Below are positions 8,141-16,570 of a stretch of 64,000 nucleotides of DNA, piece by piece. The position numbers and the translations under genes were made by a program. This DNA comes from Fibrobacterota bacterium. GTDB taxonomy: Bacteria; Fibrobacterota; Fibrobacteria; UBA11236. The notes below the pieces were generated by a model. The model made no database searches. It had not been told where the DNA came from and was given only the letters and a program-made list of their open reading frames with translations. Within the stretch, counting starts at the first letter, position 1. Every line of letters starts with the position of its first letter. The DNA is taken from assembly GCA_028287505.1 (NCBI GenBank), contig JAQBPN010000076.1, forward strand, positions 145,250-209,249, in the 5' to 3' direction.

Positions 8141-9466
8141 ATGCTAATGATCTCCAGTTCAAATATCCGTTCCTCGCTTGCCGCCCTCGCACTCGCAGCG
8201 GCCCTCTCGTCGGGCGTACATGCGGATGATGCCAAGATGACCTTCAGCGGAGCCGGCTGGACCCAGTTCGGCATGATCGTGAAGAGTCTCGATACCACCG
8301 AAAACAAGGTGTTGAACGGCAGAGGAATGCTCGGTACCGGCGCCCAGTTCGCCGTGGAGTACCGCGGTTCGGAAAAGATCGAAGTCAATGCCGGACTCGG
8401 GATGGGTTCCGGCCACAACCTTGCCGTCCGCAAGGAGAATGGTTTCTACGCTCCGTTCGGAACGGGCGCTTACGTGGCCGCGGCCAACGTAAAGTATTCC
8501 TTCTGGAACGAAGACGCCAAGAACCTGTTTTTCAAAATCGGCCTGTTCCCGTATGACTATGCGCCGGACGCCCAGAATCTGGGTCTCTACCTCCTGCGCG
8601 GCCCGGTCTATCCCGGCTTCCTGATGTCCGGTTTCGAAACCAAAGAGGTGTTGCCCGTCGCCAATATGCTGGGATTCCAGTTCCATCATCAGACCGGGTT
8701 CTTCGAACAGGATCTGCTCTTCTCCTTCGACAGCGATTGGTTCCCCTACTGGGACATCTCCCCGGCCTATATCGCCAAGGTCCATGCCGGCTCGGCTTTG
8801 ACCATCGGCGCAGGCGTCAATCTCTATCACTGGATCCCGGTCGACAAGAAGCTGACCTCCGAGAAGATCAATGAGGTTGCCTACATCGATACGGCCACGA
8901 ATGATACGACTTACATTTCCTTCAAGGGCACCAAGCTCATGGGCAATTTCAGCTTCGACCCCAAGGCCCTGTTCGGCTATTCCGGGGACGGCCTGCTCGG
9001 GGCTGAGGACCTGAAACTGTACGGCGAAGTGGCCGTGATCGGTCTCGACAAGGACAAGGCGCATAACGCCTTGTACGGCACGATTTCCAAGCGCATGCCG
9101 ATGATGGTCGGATTCAACCTGCCCGCTTTCAAAATCCTGGATCGGCTGAACGTGGAAGTGGAATATTACCAGGCTCCCTGGGTGGATGACCCTTCCATCT
9201 ACAACCACACTTCCGGTCCCCAGGTCACGCCGATCCCGAAGATCAGCGCGCTGGATACGAACAATACCAAGGACAACCTGAAGTGGTCCATCTACGGTTC
9301 CCGCGTGATTGCGAACCATGTCAAGCTCAGCGTCCAGGCCGCCAGTGATCATTCCCGTCCGGGTCTGTTCCAGGGATACGGGGACAACAATCCTCCCATC
9401 AACCATGTTCCGTACTTCTCGCCGAGCGAGTGGTACTGGTCGACCAAGATCGCCTACTTCTTCTAG
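8141..9466 (+). CDS. outer-membrane beta-barrel, cluster family, block 1 position 3
   Basis: A 441-residue barrel. Signal peptide to about residue 28 (SSLAALALAAALSSGVHA), then MTFSGAGWTQFG, APDAQNLGLYLLRGPVYPGF, a SGFETKEVLP segment, KRMPMMVGFNLPAF, LNVEVEYYQAPW and KIAYFF at the end. The usual ANDHR motif reads ASDHSRP here. GLDKDKAHNALYG is shared only with the barrel at 13913-15343 (GLDFDKAHKAVYG). The start ATG 8141 has GAGGAG six bases upstream, 15 bases after the previous stop. It is the last gene of block 1 and is followed by a terminator-like hairpin. Confidence 0.85.
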   Translation: MLMISSSNIRSSLAALALAAALSSGVHADDAKMTFSGAGWTQFGMIVKSLDTTENKVLNGRGMLGTGAQFAVEYRGSEKIEVNAGLGMGSGHNLAVRKENGFYAPFGTGAYVAAANVKYSFWNEDAKNLFFKIGLFPYDYAPDAQNLGLYLLRGPVYPGFLMSGFETKEVLPVANMLGFQFHHQTGFFEQDLLFSFDSDWFPYWDISPAYIAKVHAGSALTIGAGVNLYHWIPVDKKLTSEKINEVAYIDTATNDTTYISFKGTKLMGNFSFDPKALFGYSGDGLLGAEDLKLYGEVAVIGLDKDKAHNALYGTISKRMPMMVGFNLPAFKILDRLNVEVEYYQAPWVDDPSIYNHTSGPQVTPIPKISALDTNNTKDNLKWSIYGSRVIANHVKLSVQAASDHSRPGLFQGYGDNNPPINHVPYFSPSEWYWSTKIAYFF

Positions 9467-9504
9467 GCTCCGCCTTTTCCAAACCCGATCCTGACCTGAT
9501 TGTC

Positions 9505-9540
9505 GCGCCTCCCTTCCCCGGGAGGCGTATTCGTTTCCGG
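9505..9540 (+). terminator. probable terminator ending block 1
   Basis: CGCCTCCC (9506-9513), loop TTCCCC and GGGAGGCG (9520-9527) form a perfect 8-bp GC-rich stem with a flanking G-T pair. ATTCGTTTCC follows. It lies 40 bases after the third barrel and before a candidate new promoter, so it marks the block boundary. The T-tract is weak. Confidence 0.6.
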
Positions 9541-9672
9541 GCGCTCGATCGCCCTTCTCTTCCGGGTCCCCTTGGGAAAAAGCTTCTTGGGTTTTCTACG
9601 GATTTAGGCGGGTTCCGGGATCAGGGTGTTGGATAGTTTGATCGCTTTATGGCATTAATACGTCCAAACGCC

Positions 9673-9700
9673 TTGACTCCCCAGAGCGGTGGATTACATT
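9673..9700 (+). promoter_or_regulatory. candidate promoter of block 2
   Basis: TTGACT (9673-9678), a 16-base spacer and TACATT (9695-9700) match the sigma-70 consensus at 5 of 6 and 4 of 6 positions. They lie about 60 bases upstream of the second DUF1080 start. The surrounding 9467-9762 gap holds only the block 1 hairpin and this element. Confidence 0.5.
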
Positions 9701-9762
9701 CAATTATGTCTTCGGCGGATTCGAGCCGGGGGAATCTGTTGGGATTTTCAGGAGGTAAGTCT

Positions 9763-10893
9763 ATGGTGGGAGTGAAGTTTTTTGCCTTGGCTTCGGCCCT
9801 GAGCGCGGTCGCGGTTTTCGCCCAGCCAGGCGCCGTTCCCACGACTACGGAAGCACCCTGCCAGGAGACCGCGGGAACGGACGAAGTCAGCATTCCCATG
9901 GATTCGGGATTCGTCGGCATTTTCAACGGAACCGATTTGAAGGGCTGGTGGAACAATTGCCACGGTGAAGACGCGAACCACAGCAACACCACCAAGGGCG
10001 GCATCTACAAAGCGGACCCGACCCTCCACGCCATCTATACCCAGCAACGCGCCACCACGCCGGGCGGATCCGCCCTCTGCACCAACAAGAAATACGGGAA
10101 CCAGGAAATCATCGTCGAGTATTGGGCCGATTTCGGAAATGACGCGGGCATTTACCATCGCACCACGGAGAAGGTCCTGGCCTATCAGACCGTGCTCGAC
10201 TACAAGCCCGACAATTGCATCGGCGGAAGCTATCCCCAGGAAATGGAAAACGCGGGCAATCCGTTCTACAATTGCTCCTACAAGTTCGGCGCCTCCGAGA
10301 CCGCGCCTTTTTCCGGAACCCAGGGAAACGCCGGCATCGCCAACAAGGCCACCCTGGTCCAGGCGGACATGTATGATCCCAACGGCTGGAACGAATTGCG
10401 GACGAAAGTCTGGGGCAATCCCCCGCATCACCAGGCTTGGATGCGGAAGCTCGGCGGCGCGAAGTGGATCCAGACCTTGGATGTCACCTGGCCGGGATAC
10501 TACCTCACCCCAATCCCTACGGCCACGGGCTATACGGCTTTGCAGGTCCATGGCAACGGATACTGGAACAAGACCATCCTGGGCGACTGGTACCGCAATA
10601 TCCGCGTCCGCGAGTTGGACGCCAATGGTAATCCCATCCCGCCGACCACTTCCCTGAAGCCGCGCTTGAACCCGGGCGTGAAGGTTTCCCTGACCTCGGC
10701 CGGACTTGCAGGCTGGCTGGACCGGGACTATGCCGTCAAGGTGACGGACGTGAACGGAAAACTTTTCGAAGCCTTCCCGGCCCATTCCGGAAATTTCACG
10801 CACTCATTTTCCAAGGGTTCTCCCCGCGGGATAACGTTCGTCCATCTGATTGCGGGAGCCCAGAGCCGGGTCATCCGCGCCGTTCCCCTCTGA
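9763..10893 (+). CDS. secreted DUF1080 (3-keto-disaccharide hydrolase-type) protein, block 2
   Basis: A 376-residue exported protein paralogous to the one at 3937. Signal peptide MVGVKFFALASALSAVAVFA, then the DUF1080 domain from FNGTDLKGWW (about residue 51) through GNDAGIYHRT, QTVLDY, ALQVHGNGYW and WYRNIRVREL. A C-terminal beta domain of about 70 residues (YAVKVTDVNGKLFEAF to RVIRAVPL) resembles the type IX-like tail of its paralogue. ATG 9763 has AGGAGG eight bases upstream, a much better site than any upstream start. Several Cys in the mature protein suggest disulfides in the periplasm or outside the cell. The substrate is unknown; the family suggests oxidised (3-keto) glycosides. Confidence 0.87.
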   Translation: MVGVKFFALASALSAVAVFAQPGAVPTTTEAPCQETAGTDEVSIPMDSGFVGIFNGTDLKGWWNNCHGEDANHSNTTKGGIYKADPTLHAIYTQQRATTPGGSALCTNKKYGNQEIIVEYWADFGNDAGIYHRTTEKVLAYQTVLDYKPDNCIGGSYPQEMENAGNPFYNCSYKFGASETAPFSGTQGNAGIANKATLVQADMYDPNGWNELRTKVWGNPPHHQAWMRKLGGAKWIQTLDVTWPGYYLTPIPTATGYTALQVHGNGYWNKTILGDWYRNIRVRELDANGNPIPPTTSLKPRLNPGVKVSLTSAGLAGWLDRDYAVKVTDVNGKLFEAFPAHSGNFTHSFSKGSPRGITFVHLIAGAQSRVIRAVPL

Positions 10894-10900
10894 CGTGGAT

Positions 10901-12439
10901 TTGAGATTCCCCACATATTGCCTTGCCGCCGCACTCGCGGCCGTGTCCGTGTTCGCGACGGATGTCGCCTACCGCATCAGCGGACAGGGTTGGGCGGAAT
11001 ACGGACGGGTCGCCCATGCCACCGACACCTTGTTGGTGAACATGAACGGGAACGCCCTGCAAAGCGCGGGCGCGCAATTCACGGCTTATGCGGACATCGG
11101 CGAGAATTGGGAAGGAGCCTTCGGCATCGGCGGGTTCCAGGTCCATCACATGCAAGGCGGAAGCGGCGTGTCCTCCCGCAGCATGCAGTTCTATTTCAGG
11201 AATTTCATCACCGAGTCCCGCATGACCTATTTCCGCGGCGGGAAGGCGGACCCGGCCTTCAGCCTCACCTTCGGCAACTTCAACTACAACTACAACCCCG
11301 ATATCAAGAACCTGGGCCTCTACCTGTTCCGGGGAACCGTCTATCCGGGATTCCTGGTATCGGGATTCATGGACCCGGCCGTGGACGATACCAAAGGAGA
11401 CATCCTTGGCCTGAAGGCGCATAACCGCTTCGGGAACCTGAGCAACGATTTGATCTTCGCGAATGAACGTCAGTTCCCGCCCACCTTCGATTGGTCTCTG
11501 GGAGACGTCCTCAAATACCGGCCCATCGAAGGCGTGGAAGTGGGGGCCGGTTTCAATCTGTACCGGATCCTTTCCGCCAACGGGGAGTTGACCACGCCGG
11601 ACAATGCGGATTATTACTCCCAGGATTCCATCGCCACGGCCAACGGCGGAAGCCCATACGATCATGATTACACGGAAGGGATCATCGATACCCTGAGGAA
11701 TGCCCAAGGGCAGCCCGTGATCGACAGCGCGACCCTGCTGCCCCGTCTCCATTACGTTCCCACCGTCACTTATACCCACCAAGGCATCAAGCTGATGGGC
11801 ATGGCAAGTTTCGATCCGAAAAAGGTGTTCGGCTTCGGAGCGGGTCTCGGCGCAGAGGATCTGAAGCTGTACGCGGAGTGCGCCCTCATCGGAGTGAAGA
11901 ACTACGGAAACGTCTATTCCGATCGCTCTCAGCGCATCCCCGTGGTGGTGGGTGTGAACCTGCCCGCGTTCAAGTGGCTGGACGTGGTTTCCCTGGAGGT
12001 GGAATATTACGGGGCGCGCTACCGCAACAACATTTCCAAATTGACCCAGCGGAAATATTCCGACCTGCCGTCGCCGATTCCGGTCTCCTACAACACCTAT
12101 GATCCCATCAGCAGCAAGGGCGTCGATCCCGTCACCGGCCGCTTGCTGAAGGACAGCACGGATGCGGCAGGAAATCCCATCAAGGTGCCGGGCGATGTCC
12201 AGATCCGGGGCACCGCGCTCGACATCGAGCACCTGACGCAAGACGATTGGAAATGGTCCTTGTTCTTCCAGAAGACTTTGCGCCAGCATATCCGCTTCTC
12301 GGGCCAGATCGCCAACGATCATTTCCGGCCCCAGCCGACGCATACCCTGTATTCGGATCTCGACGGGACCGGCGCCACCGAACTCTCTTCTTCCATGAAG
12401 GACTGGTATTTCATGTGCCGGTTGGGGTATTTCTTTTGA
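10901..12439 (+). CDS. outer-membrane beta-barrel, cluster family, block 2 position 1
   Basis: A 512-residue barrel, the counterpart of the barrel at 5319: both share NGNALQS, DTKxxxLGLK-type, NERxxPPTxDWSL and VxxRGTAxDxExLT segments. Signal peptide MRFPTYCLAAALAAVSVFA; core NPDIKNLGLYLFRGTVYPGF; RIPVVVGVNLPAF; LEVEYYGARYRNN; IANDHFRPQP; C-terminal GYFF. It is about 30 residues longer because of an extra loop near residues 235-285. TTG 10901 begins MRFP, like the MRLIP of its counterpart; GTG 10895 is the alternative. It starts seven bases after the DUF1080 stop. Confidence 0.84.
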   Translation: MRFPTYCLAAALAAVSVFATDVAYRISGQGWAEYGRVAHATDTLLVNMNGNALQSAGAQFTAYADIGENWEGAFGIGGFQVHHMQGGSGVSSRSMQFYFRNFITESRMTYFRGGKADPAFSLTFGNFNYNYNPDIKNLGLYLFRGTVYPGFLVSGFMDPAVDDTKGDILGLKAHNRFGNLSNDLIFANERQFPPTFDWSLGDVLKYRPIEGVEVGAGFNLYRILSANGELTTPDNADYYSQDSIATANGGSPYDHDYTEGIIDTLRNAQGQPVIDSATLLPRLHYVPTVTYTHQGIKLMGMASFDPKKVFGFGAGLGAEDLKLYAECALIGVKNYGNVYSDRSQRIPVVVGVNLPAFKWLDVVSLEVEYYGARYRNNISKLTQRKYSDLPSPIPVSYNTYDPISSKGVDPVTGRLLKDSTDAAGNPIKVPGDVQIRGTALDIEHLTQDDWKWSLFFQKTLRQHIRFSGQIANDHFRPQPTHTLYSDLDGTGATELSSSMKDWYFMCRLGYFF

Positions 12440-13878
12440 TCGCCGCGACCCCGATCCGCAGGTTCCCTTCCGTCGCGGTCCTGGCCGCGTGCGGTGCGCT
12501 GGCCTTCTGCTCCATCTCCGCCGCATTCGCCGAAGAAGGCTTGAAGATCCAATACCACGGAGCCGGCTGGGTCCAGGGCGGCCGCATCGAACGGCAGACG
12601 GATACGCTTTCCGATCAGGGCGGCCAGAACTTCAACGACAATTGGACGCAGAATTCCGGCGGACAGATCACGGCCGTGGCGGATCTGGGCGGCGGTTGGG
12701 AAGGCGGATTGGGCCTGGGCGCCATCCAGAGCCCGCTGTGGTATCGCGGTTCCCGCAGATTCGACAAGGTGCCGCCGCTGACCTGGTCCCCTTACGTGAC
12801 CGAAGCGCGCCTGACCTATACCGTGGGAGACTACGCGCATCCGGCCTTGCAGGTGACGGCCGGTTCCTTCCATTTCAACTACAACCCGGACGTGAAGAAT
12901 CTGGGACTCTATCTGATGCGCGGACTGGTCTATCCCGGCATTGTCGTCTCCGGATTCGAAACCAAGGACGTGCTGCCCATCGCCAACGTGTTCGGCCTGG
13001 ACGTCCGCCATGAATACGGGGGATACCGCGGCGATTTCCTGGTGAATTCGGAAACCGATATCAATCCCTATTTCGACCTCTCTTTCGCGTACGTGTTCAG
13101 CTATCGCTTCCTGGGCGCCATCGAGGTGGGGGCCGGGGCGAATTGGTATCGGGCGGTGGCGCAGAAGCCGGAAATCACCAGTCCGACCAAGGATTGCGCG
13201 AGCAAAGGCACCACCAGCGTGGTGGGCGTGAACGGCGGGGACGCGGAGCTCTGCTATATCCTGGACACCAGCTACGTGGCCGGGCCCGCGGGCGCCGATT
13301 CGGCGGTGGTGGACACGATCACCGGGTCCCTCTCGGGAATCAAACTGATGGGCAGGATGTCGGTGGATCCCAAGGTGTTGTTCGGGATCGGCGGTCCTTT
13401 CGGACCCAAGGATCTGATCGTGTACACGGAAGCGGCGGTATTGGGCTTGAAGGATTATCCGAAATACTACGCCGAGATCGGCCGGCGCATCCCCGTCATG
13501 GTGGGGATCAACCTTCCCGCCTTCGGATTCCTGGACGAGCTGAGCCTGGAGGCGGAATACTACGCGAACCGTAACATGGCGGATTACCAAAAGGAACTGG
13601 ACGACAATTCCTGGGTCCCTCGGCCCAGGGCCTACAACAACGTGACGTTCGACAGCACCGGCGTGAGGAACGGATTCACGCGCACGGATACCCGCAGCGA
13701 CAATTGGAAATGGTCCCTGTACGGGGACAAGGTCATCGCCGGTCATCTCAAGCTTTCCGCCCAGGTCGCGAACGATCATCTGCGCACGGGCGGGTTCTAC
13801 CTGAGACGGTCGCAGACGGAAGTCCTGAGCGATACGTTCGACTGGTATTGGACCTTCAAGGTCGCGTACTACTTCTAG
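12436..13878 (+). CDS. outer-membrane beta-barrel, cluster family, block 2 position 2
   Basis: A 480-residue barrel, the counterpart of 6761-8125. The only sensible start is TTG 12436, overlapping the previous stop as TTGA; the leader then reads IAATPIRRFPSVAVLAACG with a cut near AFA. Mature start IQYHGAGWVQGGR, core NPDVKNLGLYLMRGLVYPG, RIPVMVGINLPAFGF, LEAEYYANR, VANDHLRTG and KVAYYF at the end. The loop with two Cys (KDC...LCYI, 18 residues between) matches the loop of its counterpart. The GGGG of the preceding gene's LGYFF codons acts as its likely ribosome site. Confidence 0.84.
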   Translation: MIAATPIRRFPSVAVLAACGALAFCSISAAFAEEGLKIQYHGAGWVQGGRIERQTDTLSDQGGQNFNDNWTQNSGGQITAVADLGGGWEGGLGLGAIQSPLWYRGSRRFDKVPPLTWSPYVTEARLTYTVGDYAHPALQVTAGSFHFNYNPDVKNLGLYLMRGLVYPGIVVSGFETKDVLPIANVFGLDVRHEYGGYRGDFLVNSETDINPYFDLSFAYVFSYRFLGAIEVGAGANWYRAVAQKPEITSPTKDCASKGTTSVVGVNGGDAELCYILDTSYVAGPAGADSAVVDTITGSLSGIKLMGRMSVDPKVLFGIGGPFGPKDLIVYTEAAVLGLKDYPKYYAEIGRRIPVMVGINLPAFGFLDELSLEAEYYANRNMADYQKELDDNSWVPRPRAYNNVTFDSTGVRNGFTRTDTRSDNWKWSLYGDKVIAGHLKLSAQVANDHLRTGGFYLRRSQTEVLSDTFDWYWTFKVAYYF

Positions 13879-13912
13879 GATGGCCGGAGCGATTGTGGAA
13901 CGGAATGGAATC

Positions 13913-15343
13913 ATGAAGCACCTGAACGCGATCCGGAAGGCCGTCGCTTTGGTGGCCGCCTTGGCTGCTTCGGCCGCAACGGCCGCTTCGGCCGCAACGG
14001 CCGCTTCGGCCGCAACGGCTGCTTCAGCCTCCGAGCCGGGAGCTTTGGACTTCAGCGGCGTAGGATGGGTGCAATACGGGCAGGTGGGGAACAGCAGCGA
14101 TACCATCCCCAACAATTACAACGGCAATCCCATGCAGAATTCCGGCGCTCAGATTTCCCTGAATGCCAGGATCAACGACAGGATGTCCGGCGCGGTGGGA
14201 TTGGGCGTATACGAGGGGCATGCCTTGGCCGGCCAGATTGAATCGGGCGGGCGCGTCGCGGTCTCCGCCAGTCCCTACATCGCCGCGGCCAATTTCACGT
14301 ACCGGATCGGGGAAGAGGAAAGCCCCCTGCTCCAGGTGCGGGGCGGCCTGTTCCATTACAATTACGATCCCAACGTCAAGGATCTGGGCCTCTATCTGTT
14401 GCGCGGTTCGGTCTATCCCGGATTCCTCATGTCCGGCTTCGAGACCGCCGACGTGGTGCCGCTCGCCAACGTCCTGGGCTTGTGGGTGCGCAATACCTCC
14501 GGCATCCTGACCAGCGATCTGGTCGTAAACTGCGAAACGCAGTTGAAGCCTTATTTCGATCTGTCCGTCGCCTATATCGGCCGGGCCAAGCTGACGAGCT
14601 TCCTGAGCGTGGGAGCGGGAGTGAATTTCTACCGGTTGATCGCGAGCGACGGCAAGACCAGCCATGATCCTTTCGATCCGATCATCGAGAAGCCCGACGC
14701 GGACGTGAAGAATCCCTTCCAGCGGGAATTCATCTACGTGGACACGGTGCGGGCGGCCCAAGGCGCCACCCCCGCCGTGGTCGACACCACCTTCTTCGGG
14801 TTCGACGGCACCAAGCTGATGGCCGATTTCGAATTCGACCCCAAGCCCCTGTTCGGCGCGCCCGGGATCCTGGGTCCCGAGGATCTGAAATTCTACGGCG
14901 AGGCCGCCGTGATGGGCCTCGATTTCGACAAGGCCCACAAGGCCGTCTACGGCGGCCTGGCCAACCGGATGCCGATCATGGCGGGTTTCAATTTCCCCGC
15001 CTTCGGATACCTGGATCACCTTTCCCTGGAAGCGGAATGGTACGGCGCGAAATTCCGGGATGACACCTGGCGCATGCAGCCGGAAATCGATCGTCCCGAA
15101 TCCCCGATCCCTTACGTGCGTCCCGAAGAGGATCCGAACCACCCGAAGGTGTATTCCCGGGACGATATCAAGTGGGCCTTGCACGCCGCCAAGACCATCC
15201 AGGGCCATTTCAAGATCAGCGGCCAGCTGGCCAATGACCATTTCCGTCCTTACGGGATCTCGGGCGCCAATCCCACCTATGAAGTGGCGATGTCCACGCC
15301 CAAGGATTGGTATTGGATGGCCAAGATCGCCTATTTCTTCTGA
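13913..15343 (+). CDS. outer-membrane beta-barrel, cluster family, block 2 position 3
   Basis: A 476-residue barrel, the counterpart of 8141-9466 (shared GLDFDKAHKAVYG, PVYPGFLMSGFET-type and GHxLA segments). Signal peptide MKHLNAIRKAVALVAALA is followed by an Ala/Ser/Thr stretch encoded by an 18-base tandem repeat, then LDFSGVGWVQYGQ. Core NPNVKDLGLYLLRGSVYPGF, RMPIMAGFNFPAF, LEAEWYGAKF, LANDHFRP and KIAYFF follow. ATG 13913 was chosen for the signal peptide and GGAATGGA upstream; ATG 13880, two bases after the previous stop, is in frame and possible. Confidence 0.84.
   Translation: MKHLNAIRKAVALVAALAASAATAASAATAASAATAASASEPGALDFSGVGWVQYGQVGNSSDTIPNNYNGNPMQNSGAQISLNARINDRMSGAVGLGVYEGHALAGQIESGGRVAVSASPYIAAANFTYRIGEEESPLLQVRGGLFHYNYDPNVKDLGLYLLRGSVYPGFLMSGFETADVVPLANVLGLWVRNTSGILTSDLVVNCETQLKPYFDLSVAYIGRAKLTSFLSVGAGVNFYRLIASDGKTSHDPFDPIIEKPDADVKNPFQREFIYVDTVRAAQGATPAVVDTTFFGFDGTKLMADFEFDPKPLFGAPGILGPEDLKFYGEAAVMGLDFDKAHKAVYGGLANRMPIMAGFNFPAFGYLDHLSLEAEWYGAKFRDDTWRMQPEIDRPESPIPYVRPEEDPNHPKVYSRDDIKWALHAAKTIQGHFKISGQLANDHFRPYGISGANPTYEVAMSTPKDWYWMAKIAYFF
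13964..14029 (+). repeat. 18-base in-frame tandem repeat in a signal region
   Basis: The unit GCCGCTTCGGCCGCAACG occurs three times (13964-13981 with one change, 13982-13999, 14000-14017) plus a partial fourth copy. It encodes an AASAAT-type stretch just after the signal peptide's hydrophobic core. Length changes here would keep frame and alter only the linker. Confidence 0.9.
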
Positions 15344-15389
15344 CATTTCCGCCTCCCTGGCCAAAATCCCCCTGCGTTATGATATTCAT

Positions 15390-15419
15390 CCGGTCGGCAT
15401 CTCCCTGCCGGCGGACCGG
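15390..15419 (+). promoter_or_regulatory. hairpin directly upstream of ribD
   Basis: CCGGTCGGCA pairs with TGCC...GACCGG (4 + 6 bp, loop TCTCCC, bulge GGCG), ending two bases before the ribD ATG and covering its ribosome site region. A TATGAT hexamer at 15378-15383 could be a -10. The 78-base gap is too short for an FMN riboswitch. The role of the hairpin is inference. Confidence 0.35.
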
Positions 15420-15421
15420 AC

Positions 15422-16525
15422 ATGAAAAAAACGCACGCTAGCAACCCCCGTTGGACGCCCACCGACAAACGCTTCATGGAACTGGCCTTCGCGGAAGCCC
15501 GCAAGGTCAAAGGCAAAACCCTGCCCAACCCGCCCGTGGGCGCGGTGCTGGCCAAACGCGGCCTGGTTGAGGGAAAAGGCGGCACGCGGCCGGCCGGGCA
15601 GTCCCACGCGGAAATCGTCGCCCTGGATAAAGCCGGCGAAAAGGCGGAAGGCTCCACTCTCTACGTGACTCTGGAACCTTGCGGCCATCACGGCCGGACT
15701 CCTCCCTGCGTGGACGCCATCATCAAGGCCGGAATCCGCAAAGTGGTCATCGCCATCCAGGACGCCAATCCCCTGGTGGGAGGCCAGGGCATCCGCGCCT
15801 TGCGCGACGCCGGGATTGAAGTGGCCGTGGGCCTGATGGAAGAAGAGGCGGCACTTTTCTATGAGGGCTTTTTCTACCGCATCACCCATGGCCGTCCGCT
15901 CATTCTTCTCAAGATCGCCCAAAGCCTGGATGGCCGGATAAACAGCCGCCCCGGGGTGGAGACCGCGATTACCGGCGAAGCGTCCCGGAAATGGACCCAT
16001 GGTTTGAGATCCCTGGCGGACGCGGTGGTGATCACCGGACGGACCTTGCGCGCGGACGATCCGGATTTGACGCCCCGGTTGGTGCAAGGACCGGCTCCCG
16101 AGGTTGTGGTCCTGAGCCGGCGCGGGCCATTCCCGGCCGAGGCCAAGATTTTTTCCAAGGATCGGAACGCCAAAACCCTGGTCCTGGGCGAATCCGGCGC
16201 GGGACTGCCGGCATGGGTGGAGCATGTGGCCGCCGAAGGTGCGCCTTCCGCTTCCGATCCGTTGGCCTCATTATTGGCCCTTTTCGACAAACGGGGCTAC
16301 CATTCGGTGCTGATTGAAGGCGGACGGGAGCTTTGGACGCTTTTCCTGCAATCGGGAAAATGGGACAAGCTTTATGTCCTGACCGCGCCGCAGATATTCC
16401 CTGAAGGGGATAGATGGGATACCGGACTGGCTCGGGACTGGGGAAAATCCCTCAAATTTCGTAATTTAACACCCTTCGGGAGTGATTTTCTGACGGAATT
16501 CGGACACTGTGAGCCCGAAGAGTAA
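15422..16525 (+). CDS. ribD: bifunctional riboflavin deaminase/reductase RibD
   Basis: A 367-residue cytoplasmic enzyme for the second and third steps of riboflavin synthesis: deamination of the GTP cyclohydrolase product, then reduction of the ribosyl side chain. The N-terminal deaminase has the zinc site H62-A-E64 and C87/C96 (PCGHHGRTPPC). The C-terminal RibD/DHFR-like reductase includes KIAQSLDGRI, ITGxxSRKWTH and IEGGRELW. It leads a compact rib operon of ribD, ribE, ribBA and ribH. Confidence 0.95.
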   Translation: MKKTHASNPRWTPTDKRFMELAFAEARKVKGKTLPNPPVGAVLAKRGLVEGKGGTRPAGQSHAEIVALDKAGEKAEGSTLYVTLEPCGHHGRTPPCVDAIIKAGIRKVVIAIQDANPLVGGQGIRALRDAGIEVAVGLMEEEAALFYEGFFYRITHGRPLILLKIAQSLDGRINSRPGVETAITGEASRKWTHGLRSLADAVVITGRTLRADDPDLTPRLVQGPAPEVVVLSRRGPFPAEAKIFSKDRNAKTLVLGESGAGLPAWVEHVAAEGAPSASDPLASLLALFDKRGYHSVLIEGGRELWTLFLQSGKWDKLYVLTAPQIFPEGDRWDTGLARDWGKSLKFRNLTPFGSDFLTEFGHCEPEE

Positions 16526-16570
16526 ACGTCTTGCTTCCCATTTTTTTTCGCTTGGAAGTTCAGGGGACCC

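Noticed and set aside
15344..15421. FMN riboswitch upstream of ribD
   Set aside because: Only 78 bases, and the conserved RFN segments are absent; only a simple hairpin is present.
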